Shown here piece after piece: positions 25,044 to 38,000 of a stretch of DNA of 64,000 nucleotides. The position numbers were made by a program, and so were the translations under genes. The stretch's first letter is position 1, and each line of letters starts with the position of its first letter. The notes below the pieces were generated by a model that was given only the letters and a program-made list of their open reading frames with translations, was not told where the DNA came from and searched no databases. The DNA comes from Akebia trifoliata (Eukaryota > Streptophyta > Magnoliopsida > Ranunculales > Lardizabalaceae): positions 28,253,934-28,317,933 of the forward strand of contig CM030713.1 of NCBI GenBank assembly GCA_017979445.1, given 5' to 3'.

Positions 25044-26636
25044 CTTTCAGTAAGCTGGTGAAACTAAAACCAAAAGAAACAGATAGAATAAGAACAGATT
25101 TCTATCAAGTGATAGATGAGAACGTTAATTAATATAACAGCAACAATGCATCCAGAAAAAAGCTAATCACATCTTGCTATCAAGTGAGAGAAAGAATGTT
25201 AAATAAGATCAAAGCAGCATCACATCCAGGATAAATGCAGTGAAATAATATTCATTGGAATAACAAAATTACAAGAGAGGGAGGGAGGGAAAAAAATTAA
25301 GATTTAAAATAAATATATAATAATCCATGAATTGCTGAAAAAGAAACGAAGATCATTCAAATTCAAGATCTAATAAATATAAAATAATTCAAAAATGAAT
25401 CATCAAACTAACTTAACGTGTTTTTGGCTCCCAAATAGCCAACTGCCCAATTAATTCTTTATAACGTACTCTATTTTTCTTTGACAAATAAGCCAGCAGC
25501 CATTGATGTTTTCCCAGAATTTTCCGTAGACCTCTCTGAGATAAATAATTTTTTCTGTGCAATTCCAAATGTGAAAAAAGTCTCTGTCTCTTATTGGTGA
25601 AATTGATTACTGGAAATTCAACAAACCCCTTTTTTCTTTCTTTTCTTTTTTTCTTTTTTTCTTTTTTCTTTTTTCTTGCGAAATAACAGCTAAGAAAATA
25701 GAGCTCGTATTAGAAGACAATTTTCAAAACTACCACTGTTGAGTTCACTTTCCTTAGATTAATTAGTTATGATAACAGCTACGTAAACACAGCCCATAGA
25801 AGAAGACAAACTGGACACAAAGAGTCCTAATTTCGTGTGAGCATGATATTCCCAACTGCAAAACATCCTTCCATTCACACCATCAGCAAAGAACTAAATT
25901 CTTTCACAATCCCTTCAACTAGGGTCTCAGTTATAATGTGAAACGCAATTTTAGGGATGGCTTCCAATTTGGATCCCTTCAAATTGGGTCTCAGTTCTAA
26001 TGTGAAACCCAATTTTGATTGGGTATGACTTCCAATTGGAGCCTCAAAATCAATTTTGTTTTGCCTTTCTCTCAATTTCCTATCAACCCCACTTCATCCC
26101 TTTCTTGAGCAGATCATAAAACCAATTACAAGTAAATTTATGAATTTGCATCTAAAATGGTCCTCAGAGGTTAGACCCAGAAGGCATCAAAACAGCAGAA
26201 CGACCAATTATATCTTCTTAAGTATAATTTCTGTTGAGTTTCTCAAAAGAAACTTTTTTGAGCAATTTAATTCATAATTTTTGTTTTTCCATTGATTTAA
26301 TCTCGCTTAATGAAGCTGAATTGTTCCATTCCACTACTCGGTACCAACTCGGCTAAAACAGCTCCAACTCGACCGAGTCAGAGCTGAATTCATACACAGT
26401 GATTTATCCAAGTCACCTTCAGAGCCAAATTTTTAATAGTAACCTGAAGATGACTCGGTCAAACCAAGGAACCAATTCAGACGAGACTATTACTTCGCGT
26501 GACAATTGAGATAAATCTCGAGTTAAAATCAATCATAAACTTCAAAAGATTTGAAAAATACGAGCTAAAATGTAGGTTTTTAAAACAGAATCACGCACAA
26601 TAAGATTGAATTTGAGAGAGAAAGATAGAAAGAAAC

Positions 26637-26950
26637 CTGAATCAAAACCTCACGTCCTCGATTCTTCGAAGCAATTTAGATGATCATCAACAAACAAATC
26701 AACACCATAAGAAGAAAATATCAAATTTTGATATCAGATTACCAATCGAAACGCGAATATTTCGATTGAAAACCTAAAGAAACATTAATTCAGATCTGAA
26801 ATCCAAAACAAGGAATCCAGATTTCGAAGATGAATCACAGAGAGAGAGAAAAAAGCTGAGAAAGATCACGAAATGGATTTAAACTTTGGAGACGAAATGT
26901 TTGGATTTTAGAATTAGAGGAAATTAACAACTCTGATTAGGGTTCGAAAG
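26637..26950 (-). other. Putative non-coding 5'UTR exon of the SPX-MFS gene
   Basis: Minus-strand sequence ending ...GATTCAG|GTTTC at 26,637 gives a splice donor. A matching acceptor, TTGGTTTTAG, lies at 25,064, 20 nt before the ATG at 25,043. The implied 5'UTR intron is 25,064-26,636 (1.57 kb). The pyrimidine-rich stretches with CTCTCTCTCTGTG are typical of plant leaders. The transcription start is unknown; 26,950 is a guess from where the leader-like composition ends. Confidence 0.55.
26676..26708 (-). promoter_or_regulatory. Upstream ORF in the putative SPX-MFS leader
   Basis: In the putative 5'UTR exon an ATG opens an 11-codon frame (ten residues, MVLICLLMII, then stop). A still shorter ATG-TTT-CTT-TAG lies further upstream. 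If the exon model is right, these would precede the main start and could lower translation; no conservation can be judged here. Confidence 0.35.
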
Positions 26951-27054
26951 ATCAAATATTTATATTTGAAAATATATCTTAATCGATCACGAGTCGGATA
27001 GTTGCAACGGAGATAAATAGAGGAGATTTTTTTATTGAAACAATAAAATGTGGA

Positions 27055-27062
27055 GAATATGC
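27055..27062. promoter_or_regulatory. P1BS-like PHR1 site upstream of the SPX-MFS gene
   Basis: GAATATGC fits the palindrome-like consensus GNATATNC bound by PHR1-type phosphate-starvation regulators. It lies about 100 bp upstream of the presumed leader exon. The motif has only six fixed bases and the region is AT-rich, so a chance match is quite possible. Confidence 0.35.
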
Positions 27063-27439
27063 TTAGATACATTCGGTATAAACTTTATGGGAAATAATAA
27101 TAAAATATTTTCAAAAGAGGAGTCGTTTTCAGCGTATTAGAGGAACAAATCGTTGCCTTGCGTGTGTCTTGGTCATTCGCTTTGAAAGCAAATTCCGACT
27201 TTCGATTGATAAATGTATTAATGTGACTTTTTTTTTTTTTATTATATATATATCATATATATAATAAGAGAAGATTGTTGCTTAAGTATTGGCTCACCAT
27301 ACCTACTACAAGGCTTGTGTGAAAATTATTTAATGGATCATTAGATAACGACTTCTTTTTAAATACCATAATTTAATAACAATTAATAATAAAAAAATTC
27401 AAATGTCTCCCCTCCTTAAGACAAATTTTAGAGTTGCGA

Positions 27440-27640
27440 TTTCCTGACTCCCCCTCTGACATACTCTCGTGACGTTTGTATGTGCATATAGAATCATAGA
27501 TTTTTTTTCTTGGGATACATAATTGTACATATTTATTGGGATGTGCAATATGTATCTCGAGAAAATCTATGGTTCTATATACATGTCATGTCACAAGAGT
27601 CAAGAGGGGAGTCAATTTATCTTTATTCCAAATTTTAAAG
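27440..27640. mobile_element. Hairpin-family element near 27.5 kb
   Basis: The central palindrome pairs GAATCATAGATTTTTTTTC...GGGATACA with TGTATCTCGAG...AAATCTATGGTTC; the outer arms are CTGACTCCCCCTCTGACA and, on the other side, TCAAGAGGGGAGTCA. It belongs to the dispersed hairpin family and has no coding capacity. Confidence 0.55.
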
Positions 27641-29025
27641 TACCTAAAATACTTTTTCTTAGGCATAGCTTTAGAAAAGTTGAGAATTGGTGATTTGGAT
27701 AGATCTTATCTAAATATTTGAAATACATATATTATCTTGAAGAGATGGATGTCATATCAAGCTCCTACACTTGTCGTTTGGTAAATGTAGTAATTTTGTC
27801 ACTTTTGAGAAGTAACAAGTTTGTAATGGATAGACCTTCTTGATATATCCAAAAATGTAATATATTCATTTGAATTAAGTCTTAATCTAAAAAAAAAAAA
27901 AAGTGTAAATGAGAGGTACTTTTAAATATTTAAAATTTTGATTGTCATTTTATATTAATTGGAATGAATTGCAATGGTAGGGAAGATAAATGAGAGGAGA
28001 AAGCAAGGTAGTAGGGTACTTTAAAATTTGTCTCAAGTTATGGGTTATTTCGAAATAAAATATTTGTAATTGTATAATTATGTTATTGCCAAAATTTAGA
28101 GGGGTATTTAGAAAGAAATCCCTACTTAAAGGACCATGAAGTAATTTTTCCTTCTTAGAATAAGAACTAATTAATTTGATATACACTCCAAATTTCAATG
28201 AAAATTCGTGATCCTTCCTTTCATTTTCAAACTAATTATGATCACACTAGAGACTAACATAAATGATAGAAACACCCTCATCTTCAACTTCATGACAAAA
28301 ATATTATTGATTTCCTGGTGTTTTAGTGAATATGTGAGATATCCGTATATTCAAATTAACCACATGCCCTCTTTGATCAGAGCTTAATTTAGATTTATGA
28401 AAAATGATTACAAATTATGAAATTTTTTTGTGAAGTTCTTAGAATTTTATCTTTTATGATCTTGTACATCAAATCATTTTTTTGAACACCACAAATTAAT
28501 GTGGATAGAATCCACTCCAAGGTATGTTAAGTAATAAATTAATTGTAAAAAATTAAAAATTTATGACATGGATCTTGCTCCAGGATTTACTGGGTAACGA
28601 ACTTCATAAAGTAAGGTTCTCTTGAAGTTGACAACTCCAAGGGAGTTTATGTAATAAAAATGCAATAGTTGGGTAAATCTCTCTTTTAAATATTAAAAAA
28701 ATAAAAAATAAAAAAATTGTAATCTAAGATGTATCTTTGATAGGGTGGTAGCTTTATTTAAGATGCCATTGTCTTAACTGTCAAGATCTTTGTTGGTTGT
28801 CGTTTGAGAAGGCAAGAGAAAATGGGTGGCCATTGGTGGGACCCACTTGATGGATACAGTTACTAACTAAGGATCTATTCAATTAATTCTGTCAAAACAA
28901 CTGTACTTAATTACAAGTCATTTAAAATATACGCATTTATCTGTCCCACCTTAATTCCTTTACTAGGAACCTTAAATACTTTACTAGGAAATTCAAAAAA
29001 AAAAAAAAGGGAGGGGGGGAATTAC

Positions 29026-29980
29026 TTATAGGATCGTGGCCGAAGGACTTTTTTCTTAATAATACATAACTTTTGGGTGATTTCTTAATAATCCATTTAA
29101 TGAACTTTTTTTTATTTTTTTTATTTTTATAACAATCCTTAGACCTATTCTCACGTGTATAAGGTCTTTGAAATATTCAAATTATCATTTTCTTATCTTC
29201 TTCATATAATTAGGTTTTTTAACGATGATTTTTGACAAATCTTTGATCTTAAATGACGATTGAAGAAAGATATTCTCTTAATTTTGAATATCTACTTTTT
29301 TTTTTGATGATTTGTAAAAAAAAATGCATAATGAAATTGATATTCAATTTTTTTTATAATTATATCGTAATTTTTGATTTGCAACTATAATTTATACATT
29401 TTGGATATTTCAAGAAAATTTATCAAGTAAAGTTGGAAAAACAATAATTAAAAAAAAAATGAAAAGTATTGTTCACATTATAACATTGAGTTCATTTTTC
29501 CTTTTTTTTTTTTAATTAAGTTTTTCCAACGTCAATACTTAGTAAATCTCATCAAAATACCCAAAATGCATAAATCATAGTTGCAAATAAAATTTCTGAT
29601 GTACACTTAAAAAAAAATTCAAATATTAATTTTGTTCTTCATTTTTTTTATAAACCATAAAAATAAAATAAAAAAAATATGTCTAGATTTTTAAAATTAA
29701 GAGAATATCATTCTTCATTCGTCACTAATGATAAATGAATCGTTGAAAATGATCATCGATCGTCGATAATAATCACAATCACTATTGAAAAACCTAACTA
29801 TGCAAAGAAGATTAACAAATGGTAATTTGGGTATTTCAATGACATTATATATGTGAGATGAGGTCCAAGGATGGTTAAGAAAAGAAAAATTTACTAAATG
29901 GACAATTAACAAATCGTCCAAAACTTAGAAATTATTTAGAAAAAGAAAAAAAAAAAGTCCCTCCACCAAGGTCCTTTAAC
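29026..29980. mobile_element. Long fold-back element (about 0.95 kb)
   Basis: Almost the entire element is two inverted arms of about 400 bp: left GAAGGACTTTTTTC...CCATTTAATGA...CCTTAGACCT...TCTCACGTGTATA, and the right arm reversed GAGGGACTTTTTTT...CCATTTAGTAA...CCTTGGACCT...TCTCACATATATA. Inner parts also pair (GTTGGAAAAAC with GTTTTTCCAAC). The structure suggests a Mutator-like or other fold-back transposon. No target duplication was identified. Confidence 0.75.
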
Positions 29981-31611
29981 TAATTGTTCAAAAAAAGAAG
30001 AAAAAAAATTGGAGGTTTGATTTGAACAGGTACAATTTTTATACAAATATGGGCATTTTTATACAATACATGCCACAATATTATGTATTTTTTAATAAAA
30101 TGACTTACTGTTTACATTATTTTATTTAAAGACATTTTTATAAAATTAAAAAAAAAATAGATTTAGTTTAGTTGGTTTTGATATTAATTATTTGGCAATT
30201 CTTGATTTTTCTTTTTAAAAAAAATTATCTTTAATCCTGGAAATTAGTTATTTTTTTATAACAAAAATCATGTAAATTAAACTTACATGGAGAACATAGG
30301 TGATTTTATCACTAAAACCAAAGGTAAAGTAGTGTTTTTTATATTTCCTGCAATTTTTAATGGTGTTAAAAGAAAGATAGAAGAAAGGGGTATTTTAGTC
30401 ATTTTCGTTAATGAAAATCATGACAGCTAACCAATCATTCATCAGTTTTAAAAAGCAAAGGATCTCAATTATCCACAGAACACGCTTTGGAGTAACATGT
30501 GAGATGCGACCAAAGAAAAATAAATATAAACGTGCGTAAAATGCTCAGTCAACTTTACTAATTAATTTATTAATAATAAATAGAACCTTCCACGTTTGTG
30601 TATGAGATAGCTTGTCTCCCTAGACCTTAATTTATTTTTTATAGACTAATATTTGAATGATCTAAATGCCTTCATTTCAACCCCTAACCTAAAAGATAGA
30701 TATTTTTCTCGCAAAATCCATCATCTTTAAAGATTTTGATCAAACCATCATTTTCAACTTGAGTCGTGATAATTTGACTCCCCCTCTGACATATGCCCCC
30801 CTACGCCTTATCATAGAATCGTAGATCATTTACCTCGGGATTCACAAATAAATGTTCTACATATCCTGAGGTAAATGATCTATGATTTTGTGACAGGGGA
30901 ATACATCAAAGGAAAGCATCAGAAAATCATTATTCTTTTAGATTTGTCTTAATCTTGTCTAGAAAAATTCTATTGACCCGTTCTTATAACAAGCATATGG
31001 TGTGTATGTGACATATATTTATTGAAGTTTAAACACGTTAAATAGTGTGTTACGAAGAAAAGAGAGCTTGATTAGGAGTCTGACATATTTTAAACTCCAA
31101 CTAAAATGTTACATGTAGACACAATACTTATATTATGAGAATGAGACACTGTACTCGATCCTAATTCTTTAGAAAATTCTGATTATTTTTCCATCCAAAA
31201 TTGCATCACGTCCTACTTTCTTATGTTCGTAATGGTTTTTATCGTAAATTCAAATCAAAGGTACCTTAAATCATTTGAATAGGTCTTATTAACATGTGCC
31301 CTCAAATGTCAAAGTGCAATAAATACACTTTGAAAATGCTCTTAAATCATCTGTAGCGCTTTAAAATATGTCCCCTGAGAGCACTCATTATCAAAACCCC
31401 ATTTTTAATTAATCTATCTATGATGGTAGACCGAGTTAGGCGGGTATGATATCAATTTGAAAATCTAGAAGGTCAAAATTCCAAAAACATGCACGTCTAA
31501 AACACTCAGTAATACTCGTGCTGATAATGTCAGCTAGGATTCATACCTGGTCGTATGAGCACGTGTGAGAAATTCATTCACACTTGATGATGGTGCGTGT
31601 ATATTTTAGAG
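29981..31611. other. AT-rich desert
   Basis: No gene recognised. A hairpin-family element lies at about 30,768-30,945 (core 30,815-30,895) and a degraded Mutator-like MITE relative at about 31,280-31,400. Confidence 0.5.
30768..30945. mobile_element. Hairpin-family element near 30.8 kb
   Basis: Clear inverted repeat: CATAGAATCGTAGATCATTT and ACCTCGGGAT on the left, ATCCTGAGGT and AAATGATCTATGATTTTGTG on the right. Outer sequence TTTGACTCCCCCTCTGACAT resembles the other large members near 27.5 and 62.2-62.5 kb. Confidence 0.65.
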
Positions 31612-31700
31612 AATTACTACTGCCACACCAACTTTGTACAATTCTTTCGGTGATTTGCCTATGAATTGGTAAAAAAGTTGATGTGGTAATAACAGCTATC
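31612..31700. mobile_element. MITE of the CCACACCAACTTTT family
   Basis: About 90 bp. The left end TACTGCCACACCAACTTTGT pairs with the right end, reversed TATTACCACATCAACTTTTT. The short interior is non-coding. Confidence 0.55.
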
Positions 31701-32255
31701 ATATTTTATTCATGAAACATTATAATAACTAATATAATAATAATAAAAGGGGAATTTTAAAAAATAATAATAAAATAAAAGAATAGGATGCGGCGAGCTA
31801 GAGATCAATTATTTATAGAAAAAAACAACGAAAATATTAAAATATTACTCGTAGGCTCGTAGCCTCCTACTTAAAATGTTGTCAATATGTATTTGTCAAG
31901 AACCGAACCAAGATTATACATACTAAGGGCTTCAATCATAAACCTTTTTTTTTTACTAAAATTTTTCTTTTTTTGAGCATCAAAATAGTATAAAATTCTT
32001 AAACAATTCAAGAAATCACCTTGTGACATGTCTTGGGGACATACATCCAAGAGATGGACCCACTCTCAATCGATGTGATTAGTGATTTTTTTTTCATTGG
32101 ATTTAAATATTTTTTATTGAATTTGACAATTTTACCTTTGAAATGAATGTAAATAATAATATATAAAAAAAAAAAAGATAACTAAATAATATGTTCATCT
32201 GCTTCAGTAAATTTTACAAAATATTTGATCATTCTTGTAAGAAAAGTACGAAGGC
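31701..32255. repeat. Dispersed duplicate, copy 1
   Basis: Matches 34,410-34,945 in direct orientation at high but imperfect identity; shared blocks include GCGGCGAGCT followed by GGAGATCAATTATTTAT (one substitution) and AAGAGATGGACCCACTCT. Non-coding; contains poly-T tracts. Confidence 0.8.
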
Positions 32256-34409
32256 TTCGTTTGATAACACTATTAAATTCTTTAATTAGAAATAGTTGTA
32301 AAAAATTGAAACATTAAAAAACTTGTTTGATAAAGTCTTGTAAAAGTGATATGTTGTTTACTAGAATTTGGTAATTGCTATTTGATACAGTTGCTGCATT
32401 TTGGTAAAATGACAAAAATGCCCTTAATGTTAATAATGCGTCAAATTAAATAAAATGACTTTAATAAATATATAATTACACTAAATATGTATAAATATAA
32501 TAATCTTATACTAAAATATATTAAAAATTTATAAAAATAAATGTTAATTTAGATAAATTTATAAATATTATAATTCTATCAAAATTTCGACGACATTTCC
32601 TCTTAAAAATGGACTTACAAAATTTTCTTAATAAAAAAAAAAACTGCATCATATACATAACACATCCACATAACATACAGTATAATTGTATTTTAGCATC
32701 TTTTTAACATAATAACCATAGTTAATATTATAAGTATAATTGAAATAAATAAAAAACATGAAAAATAGGCATCTCACAAATGCATGCAAGATGAATTTTT
32801 CATTCATCTTTTTTGCCTCCATTATTTTACTTTTAATGACATTATCATCAACAATATCAATTTCATTTGCCTACATAAAAAACCTTACATGTCTCTATAA
32901 AGTAAAAGAATACGTGAAGTAAAAAATATGTATTTAAATTTATATTAAATTAAATACAAACCAACTCACAGTACGCAACATAGATAAGACAATATAAACC
33001 AATAAATTTTAGATTTCATATAAAGAAATCATGACCAGATTTTGGATTTGTATAAACAGTAAATCATTGAAGAAGAACATACTTAAACTAAAATATACCA
33101 ACAAGTTTAAGAAATTTTAGATTTCATAGACAAAAAATCAAAATAATCTACTAAATTTCAGATATTTTCATCGATCAAACTAAAATTAATCACCACAGCT
33201 CTGTATATTCGATGGGATTACACATAAAGAATTGAAAAATAGAGTTAGGGGTTCTTAACAAATCGGCATTTCGATGGTTGATTACAAATAAAAAATTGAA
33301 AAGAGTTAGGATTCTATACAGATCGGCATATTCGATGGTTGATGAGACGTAAAACCCATTAAAGATCATGCTAAAATTAAAAAATAGCCCCATATTAACA
33401 AATGGATCATATAAAACTTGAAAAAAAAAAGTTAGGCTTCTTCGTAATTGAAGGGTAAAAGAGACTTTTCACGTGTGCCGTTTTACGGAGTTTGCTTCTC
33501 TTGCAAACACGAATTGGAATAGCTAAAATATACCGCTTGTCAATACCGTGGTTCAAAAGCAAATTTTGATTTTATTTGATTTTTGTCAAATAGTAATCAT
33601 GTTAACTATTTAGGTTGAAATACAAAAGGATTGACCTCAATTCGCACTTTCCTAATATGGAATTGCACACATAATCATAGATGATTTTCACTCATATCTT
33701 GATGAAAAACATTTATGGTTCGTATACACCTCCACGTTAGGAAAGCACGAAATGAGGTCACTTTAACATTATTCAAATGCTAAAATGACTACATAGGACA
33801 CTCCATTTGACATTGTGTTGGCATGTAAATGTGCATGGAACCAAAGATGTTTTTTCTTGAGATACAAGTGAAAAAGATCTATGATTCCATGCACACGTCC
33901 ACATCAGCTCAGTATGCAATGTCCTGCCCATACACTCTAGGAAAATTTCGATTTCAGTACACTATTCATTTTAATTCCCAAAACATGCATCTCGAGTGAA
34001 TTCATCATTTTTATAATCAATGAATTAACTGGTGTGTATACGAATTTGTAGATATTATAAGTAATGAACTCACGAGTTTGTAGGTTATAAAAACGATGAA
34101 TGCGCATTTTAGGAATTAAAATTAACAGTGTGTCGAACTTGAAATTTCGTCATATTCAACGCATGAAATGAAGATTCACTTAAAAAAAAAATTGAATGAT
34201 TGAGAATAAGTAAAAGTTGGGTGCAAATAGTTTTTATATTTTATTTCTATTTTAGATTTAGGATTTTATATGAACTACTAATGTTCAACAACTATTGAAA
34301 GTGTTTAAATGAGTATTATGATGTTGTCATTAAAACCAAAAGGTAGAGCAGTGTTTTTTTTTATTAGCATTCATACATGATGATGAGGGTGCCACCTCAC
34401 GGTATATTT
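32256..34409. other. AT-rich desert with MITE remnants
   Basis: No gene. About 33,190-33,360 holds short imperfect repeats of TTCGATGGTTGAT and GAATTGAAAA. A fold-back element lies at 33,625-33,780 and another hairpin at 33,830-33,900. Confidence 0.5.
33625..33780. mobile_element. Fold-back MITE with GACCTCA ends, copy 1
   Basis: Arms TTGACCTCAATTCGCACTTT and, reversed, TGACCTCATTTCGTGCTTTC enclose a second inner palindrome around CATAGATG/CATTTATGG. A sister copy is at 34,955-35,080. Confidence 0.7.
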
Positions 34410-34945
34410 TATTCATAAAACGTTATAATAACCATAATAATAATAATAATAATAAAAGATAAATTTTAAAAAATAATAAATAAATAAAAACAAAATAAAA
34501 GGATAGGACGCGGCGAGCTGGAGATCAATTATTTATCGAACAACACAATGAAAACGTTGAAATAACAATCGTAGTCCCTGACTGAAAATGTTGTCAATAT
34601 GTACTTGTCAAGACATTTTTTTTTTTTTTTCAAAAACATTTTATATATATTTGACATCACAATAGTATAATATTCTAAAATTTTCCAAAAAATCGCCATG
34701 TGGCATATCTTGGGAACATTCGTCCAAGAGATGGACCCACTCTTAATCTGTGTGGTTGGTGTTTTTTCCATTGGATTTAAACATTTTTTATTGAATTTGA
34801 CAATTTTACCCTTGAAAGGAATGTAAATCGCATAAAGATAAGTAAATGGCATATCCGTTTCCGTAATTAAAAAAATGATTGTTTCGATAAATTTTGCAAA
34901 ATACTCGATCATTCTCATAAGAAAAATACTAAGAGTCTTGTTGTA
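34410..34945. repeat. Dispersed duplicate, copy 2
   Basis: Direct repeat of 31,701-32,255. The 129-aa open frame found here on the minus strand lies wholly inside the repeat and is not preserved in copy 1, so it is not taken as a gene. Confidence 0.8.
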
Positions 34946-34954
34946 GTGACTTCA

Positions 34955-35080
34955 AGATTGACCTCATCTCGCACTTTCCTGACATGGAGTTGCACACAAA
35001 ACCATGAAAAGCATCTATGGTTGGTACACACCTCCTTGTCAGGAAAGTGTGAAATGAGGTCAATTTAGCATTCTTCAAAA
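34955..35080. mobile_element. Fold-back MITE with GACCTCA ends, copy 2
   Basis: Arms TTGACCTCATCTCGCACTTT and, reversed, TTGACCTCATTTCACACTTT. The inner part pairs GCACACAAAACCATG with CATCTATGGTTGGTACACAC. Same family as 33,625-33,780. Confidence 0.75.
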
Positions 35081-38000
35081 TAATAAAATAATTGTAAAGG
35101 ACACTACATTTGACATTACGCTTAGGGGTGTCAATGGATAATTGAAAATTCGAAAAATCGGATATTATTTAAAAAATTTGTATATCGGATTTGAATTTGG
35201 ATAGCTTTATATATTTGAATCCTTATTGGATATGGATTTGAATATTAACATTTTGAATCCAATAATATCCAATTCGAAATAATATATAATATATGTTATT
35301 TTATTTGATTAATTTTTCATATAAATAATATAATATATATAGGAGTGTCAATGAGTACCTATTTAAGCGGAACCGGAACCGAATACCCCTATTCCTGATC
35401 CCTTTTTATTGGAACCGATTAGGGCTGGGTTTAAAATAGAACCGAACTAATAAGAACCGAAACCGTTAGGTTCTATCCATTGAGTACTTGGAATCGATTT
35501 ATTTTGTCATTTCTTTCTATACTATAGATGATTTAAGGTATTTTTTTATTTCAAAAATAAATGCACGTTATATAAAATTCTTCAATTTTTCATATAAATT
35601 ATCAATTGAAACATAAAATGAGTTACTCTTCTTAAAAATTGTTACTTAAAAAAAATATATATATTTTTGAAGAAAATAATTAATTTGTATCTTAAGTATA
35701 AAAAATTATAAAAAAGATACATCCTAATCTTATTAGAGAGTTGTTATTGGAATCCCAACCTTTACTTATTTCATCTCAATTTAAAAAAAAAGGATTTTTC
35801 CCAAAACGTGCACAACTTATCCCCAAATCTCTGTTTCAATACTTTGTTCATTTTAATTCCCAAAATATGCATTTTGAGGGAATTCGTCACTTTTATAATC
35901 AATGAATTCATTGGTATATCTACAAACTCATATATATTAAAAGTGACGAATTAGATTATAAAAATGACAAATGCATGTTTTGGGAATTAAAATGAATAGC
36001 ATACCAAATTCGGAATTTCATCCTATTTAACACATGAAATGGAGATTCATCCAAATAATAATAATAATAATAATAATAAGTAAAAATTGGGTGCAAATAG
36101 TTTTTTTTTTTTTTAATTTCTATTTTCAGGTTTAAGATTTTAAATGAGCCCAATACTAATTTTAAACAACTACTGAATTTGTTTAAATGAGTATTACGAT
36201 GTTTTGTAATTTTGATTAATAACTTGAGCCAAATCTTTATAATGTTTGGATAGTGTGTTTTAATCTTTAATTGGGGTGTGATAAATAATTTAAGAAATGG
36301 GATATAATAAGCAAAAGTTGGGGCGCCAATAGCATCTCTCTCTACCACCTTAGAGCAATGTTTTAAAAACCTAACGCATGGTTGGTTTGAATATTTGCCA
36401 AATTGTTTTGACTCCGACCCAACTTTGTTGGATGAAAGTATGTTTGTCAAAAAGCTCGATAATATGTAATTTTTTCCCCCTAAAATACTTCTATTTATAT
36501 GAAATAATCACAAAAATCAATGACTCACTAATTGAATCGATTTAATCACAAAATCAAATTGAACCACCATTTTTTACAGTAAATGTATTTTTCACTAACA
36601 ATCTTTTGGATTACACCTTATGAAAGATTTTTCAGCTATACAAAAGAGAATAATCAAAAGAAAAAGAAGTGAATATGCTTGAAAGACTACTATGAAAATA
36701 ATACCGATCAAATTGAATCAAATAGGATCAAGATTGAGTGCGATTTGGAGAAGATCCCACATTCGATTATCTAGGGTCTTGAAAATCGCGTTCATCAGGA
36801 TCAATCTGAAATTATTGATTTTTAGAATGGATTCGATGAACAACTGATATTATATTGGATCGGATTTGATGGTTGAAGTGAAAGATTTCAATCGAATCTA
36901 ATAAATTCCTTGTAATATCAATATCAACTTAATTAGTATGAACCTACCCAAACATAACCAATTGACAACTTGTATGGTCGTGGTGTTTACACATGACATT
37001 ATCTTTTACATGAGTTAGAGTTTGGACCACAGTTTTACAACTCTTTGTCGAGTGTAAGGTACTTAAAAATGTTAGGCGAACCCACTATAGGAATTTAGAA
37101 GGTTGAATTTAAAAACCTTTTAATATTCAATAGGTTTAAACCATAGGGTAAACTAATCTTTAAACTATAGGATAAATCAATCCTAACTTTTCTTTTTTGC
37201 TTTATGTTTTATGCATTTTACTTGATTGCTTTAAGTTTTAGTTATTAGTATTGATTTTGCCTTATATAATTTTAATCTCACATTGAGTAGGAGAAACAAT
37301 TATTGAATAGTTGTACTTTTAATAGTTTTAAACTTGATAGAAATAGTAGGCGGACTCACGTGTGCACACAAGGGTCTAAGAGGAAAACCCAAAGGTCCAA
37401 TTGGGATTTGAATCTATCGGTTTGAAAACCTTAATGCATGCGCGCAATGGGGGTGTAAAATCTCAAATTTATACTTCACATGGGTGTGCGCGAAGGCCAA
37501 TTTTTTTATTTAATTATCAAGGCCCATTTTTTAAAAATTCTATCTGTTTTAATTCGTTTTATATTGTTCTGAACGAGTGACTTTCTCTTTTATTTATATG
37601 CTTTTTTTTAGTCAATTTAAAGCACTTTTCTCTGATCTTTTACTTAACAAATTTTCTGTTATTAGTATACTTCTATTCTTCATTGTGAAAGCACACATCG
37701 TTGAATTTGAAATTACATTCCAATTAGAGTACATTTTTGAAAACGTGGGTTGTTGTATCCTAGAGAATGAACGCCTATAGACTGTGGTATCGTAATATGG
37801 GCGAATTTCAGTTTAGGACAGTACTTTATGTATGCCTCCACCATTAATTTTAAGTATTATTTTTCTGTTACATTCAATTTGAAAATCAAGAATTATTTCA
37901 AATTTCTTCTCTCTTTTTCTATAAGAAATCAATTCACAAAAGAATAATACCCACTTGGGGACTTAAAGCAAAAAAAAATAATATAAATACGTCATTACCA

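Larger units (their letters stand above)
26951..29025. other. Upstream region of the SPX-MFS gene and AT-rich spacer
   Basis: Holds the presumed promoter, a TA-rich tract at about 27,243-27,265, and a hairpin repeat at about 27,486-27,590. No gene recognised; the open frames here are short and compositionally AT-driven. Confidence 0.5.

Noticed and set aside
34529..34918. 129-aa open frame on the minus strand
   Set aside because: Lies wholly in a dispersed repeat, is lysine/tyrosine/isoleucine-rich from AT composition, and is not kept in the sister copy at 31.7-32.3 kb.
35956..36450. 164-aa open frame on the minus strand
   Set aside because: Runs through a (TAA)n microsatellite (poly-tyrosine) and hAT-like repeat sequence; no domain.
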